The notes under the pieces were generated by a model, which saw nothing but the letters and a program-made list of their open reading frames with translations, was not told where the DNA came from and made no database searches. A stretch of DNA of 28,204 nt. Source: JBKHAJ01 sp964641125. GTDB lineage: Bacteria > Spirochaetota > Spirochaetia > SPDA01 > CAZSGZ01. The stretch is taken from assembly GCA_964641125.1 (NCBI GenBank), contig CAZXMO010000049.1, positions 1 through 28,204 of the forward strand, given 5' to 3'. The translations under genes and the position numbers were made by a program. This document shows, piece after piece, positions 21,367 through 28,204 of this stretch. Position 1 is the first letter of the stretch; each line of letters opens with the position of its first letter.

Positions 21367-22793
21367 ACGCACGAAGAGATACCCTGTTAGGCACCGAACC
21401 GATCGGTCCGCTCCTCGCCCGGATGTCGATTCCGGCGATCGTGGGGATGATCGTCAATGCCACCTACAACGTGGTGGACGCCATATTTTTGGGGAGGGGA
21501 GTCGGCACCATGGCGATAGGAGGACTCGCGGTGGCCTTCCCCTTTCAACTGATCATGATGGCCTTCGCCATCCTCATCGGAATCGGGGCTGCTTCGGTCA
21601 TTTCCCGGAACCTTGGGGCCGGAAATCGGGAACGGGCCGCGGAAACTGCAGGGAACGCCTTCGCTCTCTCCCTCGTGATAGGCGCCGTTCTCATGGCTTT
21701 AGGATACGCCCTGCTGGATCCTCTCATGCGTCTCTTGGGGGCGACCGGGGAGCTTACCCCCTACGTTCGGGAATACATCACCTACATTCTTCCGGGATCG
21801 GTGTTCATCATGTTCGCCATCGGGGCCAACAGTATCGTGCGGGCCGAGGGAAGGGCGACCTTCGCCATGATCACCATGGTCATCGGGATCGGGATGAACA
21901 TCGTCCTCGACCCGATTTTCATCTTCGGCTTCAGGATGGGGATCAAGGGGGCCGCGATCGCAACGGTGATAGCTCAATTTACCTCCTTCGTGATACTGAT
22001 GGTCTTCTTTTTGAGCGGGCGAAGCGCCCTGGAACTCAAGCCGCGGCACCTTAAGTTCCGCGTCTCCGTCCTCGGGGAGATCCTCAAGCTGGGACTCCCC
22101 ATGTTCGTGCACCAGTTCGGGGCGAGCATCCTGGTGGTGATCATCAACAATTCCCTGGGCACCTACGGGAGCGAGCTGAGCATCGCCGTCTTCGGGATTC
22201 TCAACCGGCTGATCGCTTTTTTCCTGATGCCCCTGCTGGGATTGTCCCAGGGGTTCCAGCCGATCGCCGGATACAACTACGGGGCCCGCGCCTTCGACCG
22301 GGTACGAAAGACGGTCCGCCTCACCCTGACCGTGGCCACCGTGGGATCTACCTTCTTCTTTCTGGTGATGATGCTCTTTCCGGGATTCTTGGTCGGGCTG
22401 TTCAGCGACGATCCCCTCCTGATTCGGGAGGCGGTCCCGATCATGCGGACGGTTATCCTTGTCGTCCCCCTAGTCGGACTGCAGGTGGTCGGATCGACCT
22501 ATTTCCAGGCGATCGGCAAAGCGGTCCCCGCCTTCGTCCTGGGGCTCTCCCGGCAGGTGTTGTTTCTTATTCCCTTGGTCGCCCTCCTGCCCCTGGTGAT
22601 GGGACTGAAAGGGGTGTGGACGGCCTTTCCCCTGGCGGACATCCTGGCGGTGACGGTCACCGGGGTGTGGCTCGGCAGGGAGTACCGGGAATTGGGCAGG
22701 CTCGAGAGGGAGGGGGGCGGTTCCTCCCGGTCGGCGGTTGTTGAATCCGCGGCCCCCGGGGTGGTCTCCGTCGCGGCAAAGAGGGGGCCTTAA
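21363..22793 (+). CDS. MATE-family multidrug efflux transporter
   Basis: A 476-residue inner-membrane antiporter with twelve predicted helices in two homologous halves, of the MepA/NorM-like group. Typical features are PAIVGMIVNATYNVVDAIFLGR in helix 1, ISRNLGAGN after helix 2, and GLSQGFQPIAGYNYGA in the second half. It exports cationic drugs or metabolites using a Na+ or proton gradient. The C-terminal 25 residues are a Ser/Ala/Val tail of no known role. GAGGAG lies five bases before the ATG, inside the marR gene. The stop overlaps that of the convergent TIGR03545 gene by four bases, leaving no room for a terminator between them. Confidence 0.94.
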   Translation: MNARRDTLLGTEPIGPLLARMSIPAIVGMIVNATYNVVDAIFLGRGVGTMAIGGLAVAFPFQLIMMAFAILIGIGAASVISRNLGAGNRERAAETAGNAFALSLVIGAVLMALGYALLDPLMRLLGATGELTPYVREYITYILPGSVFIMFAIGANSIVRAEGRATFAMITMVIGIGMNIVLDPIFIFGFRMGIKGAAIATVIAQFTSFVILMVFFLSGRSALELKPRHLKFRVSVLGEILKLGLPMFVHQFGASILVVIINNSLGTYGSELSIAVFGILNRLIAFFLMPLLGLSQGFQPIAGYNYGARAFDRVRKTVRLTLTVATVGSTFFFLVMMLFPGFLVGLFSDDPLLIREAVPIMRTVILVVPLVGLQVVGSTYFQAIGKAVPAFVLGLSRQVLFLIPLVALLPLVMGLKGVWTAFPLADILAVTVTGVWLGREYRELGRLEREGGGSSRSAVVESAAPGVVSVAAKRGP

Positions 22794-24898
22794 AAACTCG
22801 GGAGGTTCAGCTGATCGCCGAGTCCTTCGAGCTGCTCCCGGGCTTTGTCCTCGAGCTCGCCGGTCTGCTTCTCGACCTCCCGCCGCGCTCGGTCTTTGAG
22901 GGCCTTTTTTTCTTTTTCTATAGCTTGTTCCAGATCTTCGATACTGCGGATGTCTTCGAGGAGCTCCTTTCCCTTTTCGGCTATTTCCCCGCGGAGGACC
23001 TCATTCGTTTCGAGCTCGACGGCGATATATTCCCGGAAGGCCGCCTCCACTTCGGCAGCGGCCCGTTCCGCCTGTTCCCGCAGATAGCTTCCGATACGGT
23101 CCGCAAGGAGTGTATCGATATTCGTCGTGACGGACAGCTTTTCGATGAGCCCGTCTCTAAAATCGAAAGCTGTGTCGATAACTACCGTATCGATGTCGGT
23201 GAGTATCTCCTCGACGGCATTGCCTACAATCGAATCTCCGCCGGTAAAATCGATCTCGAGGCCCGAGAGACCCGCCGCGAGCCGACCGCTTCCCGAGAGG
23301 TCGGGTGCGAGGCGGAGGTCGAAGGTTGTTTTCGAGACCGCTTTTATCCCTCGGATCGATATCGCTTCCAGGCCTCCCGTGATATCCAAGGGGATTCCCT
23401 CTGCCGCGGCGGTGCCGTCGAAAAGATGCTCAGAGCCGGTCCGGGAGTCGATAATGACGCCGGTTAGCAGATCGGTCCCCGGTCCGAACGCGGCGGAAGC
23501 GCTGAAGGCGGCGGCCGCGGGCTTTCCCCAGAGATCCTGTTCCCCCGTCAGGTCGCTGATCCGGAGGCGCGTATATCCCTCTTTCCCTTCGCTTCCCGTG
23601 GAGACCTCGAAGTACTTGATGAGAAATGAGGGATAGCCGACGGAAGGAAAGGATACATTTGTTCCCCGGCGCCCTCTGTCCGAAAAGCGGCCTTTCCCGC
23701 GGCGGTCGCCGGCGTTGAGGCGATTGTAAATCCGGACGATCTTTTCGCCATATGTAAAGATCCGCCCGAGACGCTCCCGTATCAGGGGTTCCGCCACGGC
23801 CGCGATTGTCCCCCCGGCATCGGCGGTGAAAGACCCGACCGCCTCCTCGAGGAAGGCGATGTCCTTCTCGATCGCCGCGGCGATCTTCCCGGTGCTTTCC
23901 CTGACGTAGTCGAGATCGGACCGGAAGGCGGCGTAGGCGGATTCGACCTCGCCGCGGGTTCCTTCCGCCGTTTCCTTGAGCGAATTGAGCCGGGAGAGGT
24001 AAGCTTCGATTTCCTTAGGTGTGTCGAGGGTCGTTATGTCGGTTTCGATAATCTCTGCGGCCCGGGAGCGGAGGTCCCGAACGGTTTCATCGGTCTGTTC
24101 GACCTGTCCGCTCCAGCGGAGGGACATCTCGATGTAGCGTTCCTGCGCCGCTTCGATGAGCGGAGGGGCGGTAAGGGATTCACTGTACTCCGCTATCAGT
24201 CTCTCCGCGCTCTCCCTGCCGACCTCCAGTGCGAAGGCCCCTGCCTGCTCGGCGAGCTCTTCGAGACGTCCTCCCTGCTTTTCACCGGCGGCTTCCGAGT
24301 CCGCGGCGGACCCGGGAAGGGCTCCGGAAACGGAGCGGGGAGTATCGAACCGTATCTCACGGCAGGCTATCTCATCGAAGATGACCTTCCGCGACAGGGC
24401 CCGTCCCACGTCGAGGTCCAGACGGGTCCGCCCGAGCTCGATCAGGTTCCGCATGGGTCTGTCCTCGTCGGCTATGGTCAGATGATCGAAGCCGATGGTC
24501 CCCCGGATAAGGGAAAAATCGGTCCCCTCGATGTCGACCGCCGCATTGAAGACCGACTCTAAACCCCTTTCGGCGGCCCGTTCGATGAGCCGGTTCTTGA
24601 AGAACAGATTGAACCCGACTACGGCTACAATGATGACTCCCACGATCCCCGCCTTCCAGGCGGTCAGTATCCCCTTGTTCTTTTTCACCCCCTTCGCGAT
24701 GTTCTTGAGGCGTTTGATGTCCTCCTGTGTCAGCTCCCGGTCGGGCGGGATGTAATATTTCCCCCTGTCGTCCTCCTCGAGCAGATCACGGAGATACCGT
24801 TTTTCCTTTTCGATATGGATGCGGCGGAGGATTTTCTTTTCCAGCTTTTTCTTCGAGACCGGCTTGCGGAAAAGCTTCGGTATTCTTGTGCGCTTCAT
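22790..24898 (-). CDS. TIGR03545 family protein, AsmA-like, coiled-coil
   Basis: A 702-residue protein of an uncharacterised family that travels with TIGR03546. The basic N-terminal cytoplasmic segment (1-80) precedes one membrane helix (about 83-102). The next stretch (about 115-190), with FSLIRGTIGFDHLTIAD and DEIACREIRFDTPRS, looks like the start of AsmA/TamB-type periplasmic proteins. Long coiled coils occupy about 215-370, a beta-rich section with LTGVIIDSRTGSEHLFDG follows, and a charged coiled coil ends the protein. Start: the ATG at 24898 overlaps the TIGR03546 stop (ATGA), with GGAGGG upstream; a GTG at 24907 is less likely. A role in envelope lipid handling is a guess. Confidence 0.88.
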   Translation of the reverse strand: MKRTRIPKLFRKPVSKKKLEKKILRRIHIEKEKRYLRDLLEEDDRGKYYIPPDRELTQEDIKRLKNIAKGVKKNKGILTAWKAGIVGVIIVAVVGFNLFFKNRLIERAAERGLESVFNAAVDIEGTDFSLIRGTIGFDHLTIADEDRPMRNLIELGRTRLDLDVGRALSRKVIFDEIACREIRFDTPRSVSGALPGSAADSEAAGEKQGGRLEELAEQAGAFALEVGRESAERLIAEYSESLTAPPLIEAAQERYIEMSLRWSGQVEQTDETVRDLRSRAAEIIETDITTLDTPKEIEAYLSRLNSLKETAEGTRGEVESAYAAFRSDLDYVRESTGKIAAAIEKDIAFLEEAVGSFTADAGGTIAAVAEPLIRERLGRIFTYGEKIVRIYNRLNAGDRRGKGRFSDRGRRGTNVSFPSVGYPSFLIKYFEVSTGSEGKEGYTRLRISDLTGEQDLWGKPAAAAFSASAAFGPGTDLLTGVIIDSRTGSEHLFDGTAAAEGIPLDITGGLEAISIRGIKAVSKTTFDLRLAPDLSGSGRLAAGLSGLEIDFTGGDSIVGNAVEEILTDIDTVVIDTAFDFRDGLIEKLSVTTNIDTLLADRIGSYLREQAERAAAEVEAAFREYIAVELETNEVLRGEIAEKGKELLEDIRSIEDLEQAIEKEKKALKDRARREVEKQTGELEDKAREQLEGLGDQLNLPSF

Positions 24899-25434
24899 CC
24901 GGTCCACCCTCCGTAGACCCGGCCGGCCTTCCGGGCCGCGGCGGTCAGTTTCTTGAGAATAGGGGTCTTTTCGAAGAACCGGGCGAGCCTGCTCGAACCG
25001 ATCTTATCTCTGAGTGTCGTCCGGTAAATGCGGACTATAAGGAGTCCGAGGAAGAAGAAGGGGACCCACAGGACGATTCCCGCCGCCAGTCCGCCGGTAA
25101 CCAGCGAATTATCGATCCGGAGGAACGGAAGCACCGGGGTGTTCATGACCGACGTAAAGAAGGGCCGAAGGGCCGGCTGTTCGAGAATCACAAGGCCTAA
25201 CCGGTCGAGGAGGGGATCGGTCAAGCCGATCCACACCTTGAAGAAGGCGATAGTCAACAGCATCGTGGCGAGGTGCATCTTGAAGAAAAAGAACACCACG
25301 AACAAGCCGACCCACAGCAGGTTCCCCGCCGGGATGATGCCCAACAGCATGCCGCAGGCGAAGGCGGCCGCCACCTCGCCGGGACGGCGGTTCGCGTTCA
25401 AGGCGGCGAAGATCTTGGCTATCAGTGCGATCAT
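24895..25434 (-). CDS. TIGR03546 family membrane protein (DUF2062-like)
   Basis: A 179-residue membrane protein with three to four hydrophobic segments. The N-terminal NRRPGEVAAAFACGMLLGIIP is the DUF2062-type signature, and HLATMLLTIAFFKV and the conserved PLLDRLG segment fit TIGR03546. Function is unknown. It is always encoded beside TIGR03545 in the genomes I can recall, and here the two overlap by four bases. The C-terminus is basic and amphipathic. A consensus-like promoter ends six bases before its ATG and there is no Shine-Dalgarno. Confidence 0.88.
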   Translation of the reverse strand: MIALIAKIFAALNANRRPGEVAAAFACGMLLGIIPAGNLLWVGLFVVFFFFKMHLATMLLTIAFFKVWIGLTDPLLDRLGLVILEQPALRPFFTSVMNTPVLPFLRIDNSLVTGGLAAGIVLWVPFFFLGLLIVRIYRTTLRDKIGSSRLARFFEKTPILKKLTAAARKAGRVYGGWTG

Positions 25435-25440
25435 ACTAAA

Positions 25441-25469
25441 CTGATAGTCTTTTTTGCCCTCGGTGTCAA
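25441..25469 (-). promoter_or_regulatory. Promoter of the TIGR03546-TIGR03545 operon
   Basis: On the minus strand TTGACA (perfect -35), a 17-base spacer and TATCAG end six bases before the ATG at 25434. The strong -35 makes this the clearest candidate for a leaderless transcript in the window. Confidence 0.6.
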
Positions 25470-25487
25470 TTTATATGTTCAGGAGCG

Positions 25488-25587
25488 NNNNNNNNNNNNN
25501 NNNNNNNNNNNNNNNNNNNNNNNNNNNNNNNNNNNNNNNNNNNNNNNNNNNNNNNNNNNNNNNNNNNNNNNNNNNNNNNNNNNNNNN
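25488..25587. other. Assembly gap (100 N)
   Basis: Exactly 100 N, a scaffold placeholder of unknown true length. It cuts the 3' part of the lipoprotein gene to its right and could hide other genes. Confidence 0.98.
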
Positions 25588-25907
25588 TCTCCGGTATCGG
25601 GGGTTTGGGTCGAGCCGCCGTTACCGTTCATGTCGATAAAGCTGTGAACGGTGTAGGACCCTTCTTGAATGTCTGTAATAGCGTAGGTAGCCGTATTTCC
25701 CGAAAATACCGCGGTGGTGCTGTAGAGCGCCGAGGCGGTTGGGCCGTCCCCCTGATTGACGAGCTTTACGTAGACCGTCTTTCCGCCGGGATTCTCCTGG
25801 GTAAAATCGATGGTTCCGGACAGGGTGTAGAGAGAAGCTGCCCCGGTACTGCAGCCGAGGAGTGCTGCTGTAATCAGGACGGGGACGAGAAAGATGAGTC
25901 TTTTCAT
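25588..25907 (-). CDS. Lipoprotein, 3' end in gap
   Basis: The first 106 residues of an exported lipoprotein. The signal peptide MKRLIFLVPVLITAALLGC has a good lipobox with lipidated C19. The mature part begins with SLYTLSGTIDF and continues as a beta-rich domain with YVKLVN and a strand pattern ending GSYTVHSFIDMNGNG, which resembles small prealbumin-like or carboxypeptidase-regulatory-like folds of surface proteins. No enzyme motif is visible. AAGGAG lies six bases before the ATG. The stop codon is lost in the gap, so the full length is unknown. Confidence 0.8.
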
Positions 25908-26040
25908 TGTACTCTCCTTAGATGTGCATCGGCAGGCGGATTGCCAACTGTTTATAGAGAAGGTCCCATGCCGATACTCTGCAAACGATGAGAAGCAGAT
26001 GCATCCGGTCTTGGAAAACCGAATGAATACGATCTATTCT

Positions 26041-26069
26041 ATTTTACACCCGATAATTTAGGCGGTCAA
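26041..26069 (-). promoter_or_regulatory. Promoter of the lipoprotein gene
   Basis: On the minus strand TTGACC (26069-26064), a 17-base spacer and TAAAAT (26046-26041), close to consensus. Transcription would start near 26034, giving a leader of about 127 bases, the second longest in the window. Confidence 0.6.
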
Positions 26070-26184
26070 ATTTTTAAATCGATAGCCGTTGAAAAACAGA
26101 CGGAGGCTCGGATTTACGATAACGTTGACATTTCCCATGGCGGTTCTCATCGGGGGGAGCATTAAAAGAGGGAAGAAATCCCGG

Positions 26185-26212
26185 TTGAAATCCTGACCGT
26201 ACAGTGTATACT
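26185..26212 (+). promoter_or_regulatory. Promoter of the DUF2254-LapA operon
   Basis: TTGAAA (26185-26190), a 16-base spacer and TATACT (26207-26212), followed by a leader of about 25 bases and GAGGAGGG three bases before the ATG. Confidence 0.6.
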
Positions 26213-26243
26213 GCAACTCATAGAGGACGACTGAGGAGGGAAA

Positions 26244-27515
26244 ATGCCCCGTGTCATATCGTTCGAACGAATCAAGTTCATTCTGAAACAGTTCCGGGAA
26301 ATTCTTTGGCTAAGACCGCTCGTACTCTCCATTGCGATGATTGCGTTGACGGTGGTGGTCAAAATCGTGGACGGCACCGTGCTGGACCGGATCGTACCGG
26401 GGATGACAGACGAATCGATCGAGACTCTCTTGACAATTATGGCATCGAGCATGCTGGTTATTGCGACTTTGGCCGTAGGCGCTATGGTGGCGGCCTATGC
26501 TTCGGCGAGCAGTACGGCTACCCCGAGGACATTCAGACTGGTCATTGCCGACGATCTGACGCAGAACGCCCTCTCGACCTTTCTCGGGGCTTTTATCTTC
26601 AGTATTGTGGGTCTTACATCGGTAAAGAATAATTTCTACGGTAAGGCCGGTGTGTTTGTACTGTTTGTTCTGACGGTGATTGTCTTCGGTACAGTCATTC
26701 TGACGTTTGTCCGCTGGGTGGACCGTATCGCCCGTCTCGGCCGTCTCGGGATGACAATCGAAATGGTCGAAAAAGCTGCGGCCCGTGCCTTTAAAAGGCG
26801 GGGTGAAGCACTGTATCTTTACGGAGTTCCGGTAAAAACTACCCGCTTAATGGGGCGGCCGGTGCTTGCCTCTGAGGCCGGCTACATACAGCAGATCGAT
26901 GTCGCCTCTCTGCATAGCTGGGCGGAAAAAGCTGGAGGCCGGGTAGTGGTAAATGCTTTAACGGGAGACTTTGTTGCCCCCGGCAAGGTGCTGGCATACG
27001 CTCGGGCGGAAGCGGACGGTGGATCGGAGGTCGATTGCGGGCCGGTTGCTCGAGCGTTCGTGGTCAGGAATGAACGACAATTCGACGATGATCCGCGTTT
27101 CGGGCTCGTAGTCTTGTCGGAGATTGCAGGGCGCGCGCTCTCGCCCGCAGTCAACGATCCCGGGACCGCCGTCGATATCTTAGGAGCTTTGGTGAGGCTG
27201 TTCATTCTGTGGAACGAATGCGGTCCTGCAGCGGCCCTGGCCGGGCCGAAATACGACCTGGTGGAGGTTCCGGCAATTTCCGAGCGGGACATGTTCGACG
27301 ATGCCTTTACGGCAATAGCCCGGGACGGCGCGGGTACGGTCGAAGTAGCGGTGCGTCTGCAGGAGGCCCTGCGAATTCTTGCGCAAATAGGCAACGTTCC
27401 TATGCGCAAGGCCGCCCTGCAGCATGCCGGTACTGCGTTCAAACGTTCAGAGAAAGTCATGACTCTGGAAGAGGATGTGGCCGCGGTGCGTGAAGCCGCG
27501 AAGGAGGAGAGGTAA
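26244..27515 (+). CDS. DUF2254 domain membrane protein
   Basis: A 423-residue predicted membrane protein with four hydrophobic helices in the first 160 residues and a soluble C-terminal domain. It matches the DUF2254 family, whose signature here is DDPRFGLVVLSEIAGRALSP followed by AVNDPGTA, around residues 272-300. The short loop SASSTATPRTF after helix 2 is also typical. Function is not established; members are common in proteobacteria and others. GAGGAGGG sits just before the ATG. The stop is separated by one base from the LapA-like gene, so the two form an operon. Confidence 0.88.
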   Translation: MPRVISFERIKFILKQFREILWLRPLVLSIAMIALTVVVKIVDGTVLDRIVPGMTDESIETLLTIMASSMLVIATLAVGAMVAAYASASSTATPRTFRLVIADDLTQNALSTFLGAFIFSIVGLTSVKNNFYGKAGVFVLFVLTVIVFGTVILTFVRWVDRIARLGRLGMTIEMVEKAAARAFKRRGEALYLYGVPVKTTRLMGRPVLASEAGYIQQIDVASLHSWAEKAGGRVVVNALTGDFVAPGKVLAYARAEADGGSEVDCGPVARAFVVRNERQFDDDPRFGLVVLSEIAGRALSPAVNDPGTAVDILGALVRLFILWNECGPAAALAGPKYDLVEVPAISERDMFDDAFTAIARDGAGTVEVAVRLQEALRILAQIGNVPMRKAALQHAGTAFKRSEKVMTLEEDVAAVREAAKEER

Positions 27516-27516
27516 A

Positions 27517-27765
27517 ATGAAGATATTTAAACTGGTTGTAGTTCTTATTGTGGCGGTACTTTTAGTGCTGCTTATTTTTCAGAACATGACCGAAGTCCCG
27601 ATCCATTTTCTCTGGCTTTCGGGAGAACTTCCCGCGGCCCTGCTGCTGTTCCTGTCTTTAGCGGGAGGGCTCGTTATCGGGATTACCACCGCCTTGATGC
27701 TCAAGCGCGGGAAAAAATCCAGGAAACAACAGGACCAAGACCGGGCAGGGTCGGAAGATTCGTAG
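27517..27765 (+). CDS. LapA-domain (DUF1049) small membrane protein
   Basis: An 82-residue membrane protein with two helices (about 5-23 and 38-62) separated by QNMTEVPIHFLWLSGELP, the characteristic LapA/DUF1049 (YciS) pattern, then a basic cytosolic tail. In E. coli the homologue LapA works with LapB in lipopolysaccharide assembly control; many other members lack a known role, and no LapB is visible here. AAGGAGGAG lies shortly before the ATG at 27517; the longer open frame starting at 27475 is an overlap with the DUF2254 gene. Confidence 0.88.
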   Translation: MKIFKLVVVLIVAVLLVLLIFQNMTEVPIHFLWLSGELPAALLLFLSLAGGLVIGITTALMLKRGKKSRKQQDQDRAGSEDS

Positions 27766-27800
27766 AATATGGCGGAGGAGCACCGAAGAATCGAGATATC

Positions 27801-28043
27801 CTACCATCGCTCCGCCCGGTCTTTCTCCAGCTCGCTGTAGGGATCGACGTCCGTCAGGGGTGAGAATTCCCGGTACGCGAACGGCCTCTGTGCCTCTCGT
27901 ATGAACAAGGGTTGCTTTTCGATCGGAGAGATGACGGCGACCGGCCGCTTGTGCTCGAGCACGGTTATCCGGGTTGCCTTTTTCACCTTTTTCAGTTCGG
28001 CGCTCAAGTGTGCCTTGAGGGAAGATACGGAAATAGTCTCCAT
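27801..28043 (-). CDS. Phd/YefM-type antitoxin, no toxin visible
   Basis: An 80-residue protein whose first 45 residues match Phd/YefM antitoxins: METISVSSLKAHLSAELKKV, followed by ITVLEHKRPVAVISP, the DNA-binding and dimerisation module. The C-terminal tail (PLTDVDPYSELEKDRAERW) is the part that would bind a toxin, usually a PIN-domain or RelE/Doc protein. The toxin gene normally follows directly on the same strand, but the DUF2254-LapA operon lies there on the opposite strand and no minus-strand frame follows the stop. It is therefore an orphan or a stand-alone regulator. Confidence 0.8.
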   Translation of the reverse strand: METISVSSLKAHLSAELKKVKKATRITVLEHKRPVAVISPIEKQPLFIREAQRPFAYREFSPLTDVDPYSELEKDRAERW

Positions 28044-28047
28044 ATGA

Positions 28048-28203
28048 CTAGATTACGACTATTTTAGAGAAGTCAAGATCGGTTATAAGGATTGAAGCCG
28101 CGGAGCGCGGCGGGGGTAGAGTGGTGGAAGACCGTCGTGGCGCCGTTATAAAGCCCTCTATTTCTTCTTCGGCGGTCCGGACAATGAAATCGCTCGAGTC
28201 GGA
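28048..28203 (-). other. Possible C-terminal end of an off-window gene
   Basis: A minus-strand frame is open for 51 codons from the window edge to TAG at 28048-28050, ending LDFSKIVVI just before the antitoxin gene. It contains a Pro/Ser-rich stretch and resembles no family I know. At this GC content a chance open frame of this size is common, so this is weak. A GTG-started plus-strand frame at the edge is about equally possible. The stretch also holds a 6-bp hairpin at 28097-28111 without a T-tract and a TTGACT box at 28076-28071 that may serve the antitoxin gene. Confidence 0.2.
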
Positions 28204-28204
28204 C

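Larger units (their letters stand above)
25908..26243. other. Divergent intergenic region, 336 bases
   Basis: No coding frame is supported. It holds the lipoprotein promoter with a long leader on the minus strand and the DUF2254 promoter on the plus strand, both listed separately. On the minus strand the lipoprotein leader can form a 6-bp hairpin near 26002-26021 and a longer-range 9-bp stem, GTATCGGCA with TGCCGATGC, near 25968-25977 and 25927-25935. The second stem ends close to the ribosome site. AT content is higher than in the neighbouring genes. Confidence 0.55.

Noticed and set aside
25479..25487. Continuation of the lipoprotein gene to a stop just left of the second gap
   Set aside because: The gap length is a placeholder, so frame across it is meaningless.
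28097..28111. GCCGCG-gag-CGCGGC hairpin near the right edge
   Set aside because: The stem is short and the following bases are G-rich or mixed, so it is not terminator-like.
1..28204. CRISPR arrays, tRNA or rRNA genes, insertion sequences and prophage genes
   Set aside because: No regularly spaced repeats, tRNA-like cloverleaf ends, transposase or phage structural frames were seen on either strand.

Overview
This is a 28.2 kb piece of a GC-rich (roughly 60 %) bacterial draft assembly with two 100-base runs of N (19744-19843, 25488-25587). The adjacent TIGR03546/TIGR03545 gene pair, the short-form AMP nucleosidase, exported lipoproteins and the general gene mix point to a free-living spirochaete (Spirochaetota). 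That assignment is inference. I see no rRNA, tRNA, CRISPR, insertion sequence or phage gene.

Left part (1-6.9 kb). A strong terminator for an off-window gene precedes an iron-dependent alcohol dehydrogenase. Convergent to it is a 1040-residue membrane histidine kinase whose C-terminus is a FeeM/autoinducer-synthase-like GNAT domain. Divergent from the kinase are an ICMT/PEMT-type membrane methyltransferase and an overlapping receiver-HD-GYP protein (RpfG-like). Signal synthase, sensor kinase, lipid-type methyltransferase and c-di-GMP phosphodiesterase together resemble a rearranged Rpf-type cell-cell signalling locus. An AMP nucleosidase gene overlaps the HD-GYP gene tail to tail.

Middle part (6.9-16.9 kb). 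A CorA-type transporter is followed by a lipoprotein of the phosphodiester glycosidase family. The corA leader has mutually exclusive hairpins and a small upstream ORF. Its promoter overlaps the remains of a short-chain dehydrogenase gene. A six-gene minus-strand operon follows: ppiC-like foldase, SDR epimerase, ArsC/Spx-like protein, RCK potassium channel, DUF1576 membrane protein with an internal duplication, and a small hypothetical protein. PEP synthase and an exported, zinc-less MsrB lie to its right.

Right part (16.9-28.2 kb). A soluble PAS histidine kinase is translationally coupled to a cobalamin-binding protein with the CarH-like Wx9EH motif, a candidate light or redox sensor. Next come a DUF456 protein, a Na+/Ca2+ exchanger cut by the first gap, a MarR-MATE efflux operon with a 29-base near-palindrome over its promoter, the TIGR03546/TIGR03545 pair, a lipoprotein cut by the second gap, a DUF2254-LapA operon, and an antitoxin-like gene without a visible toxin.

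Several first genes of transcription units have a -10-like box 6-7 bases before the start codon, so leaderless mRNAs may be common in this organism.
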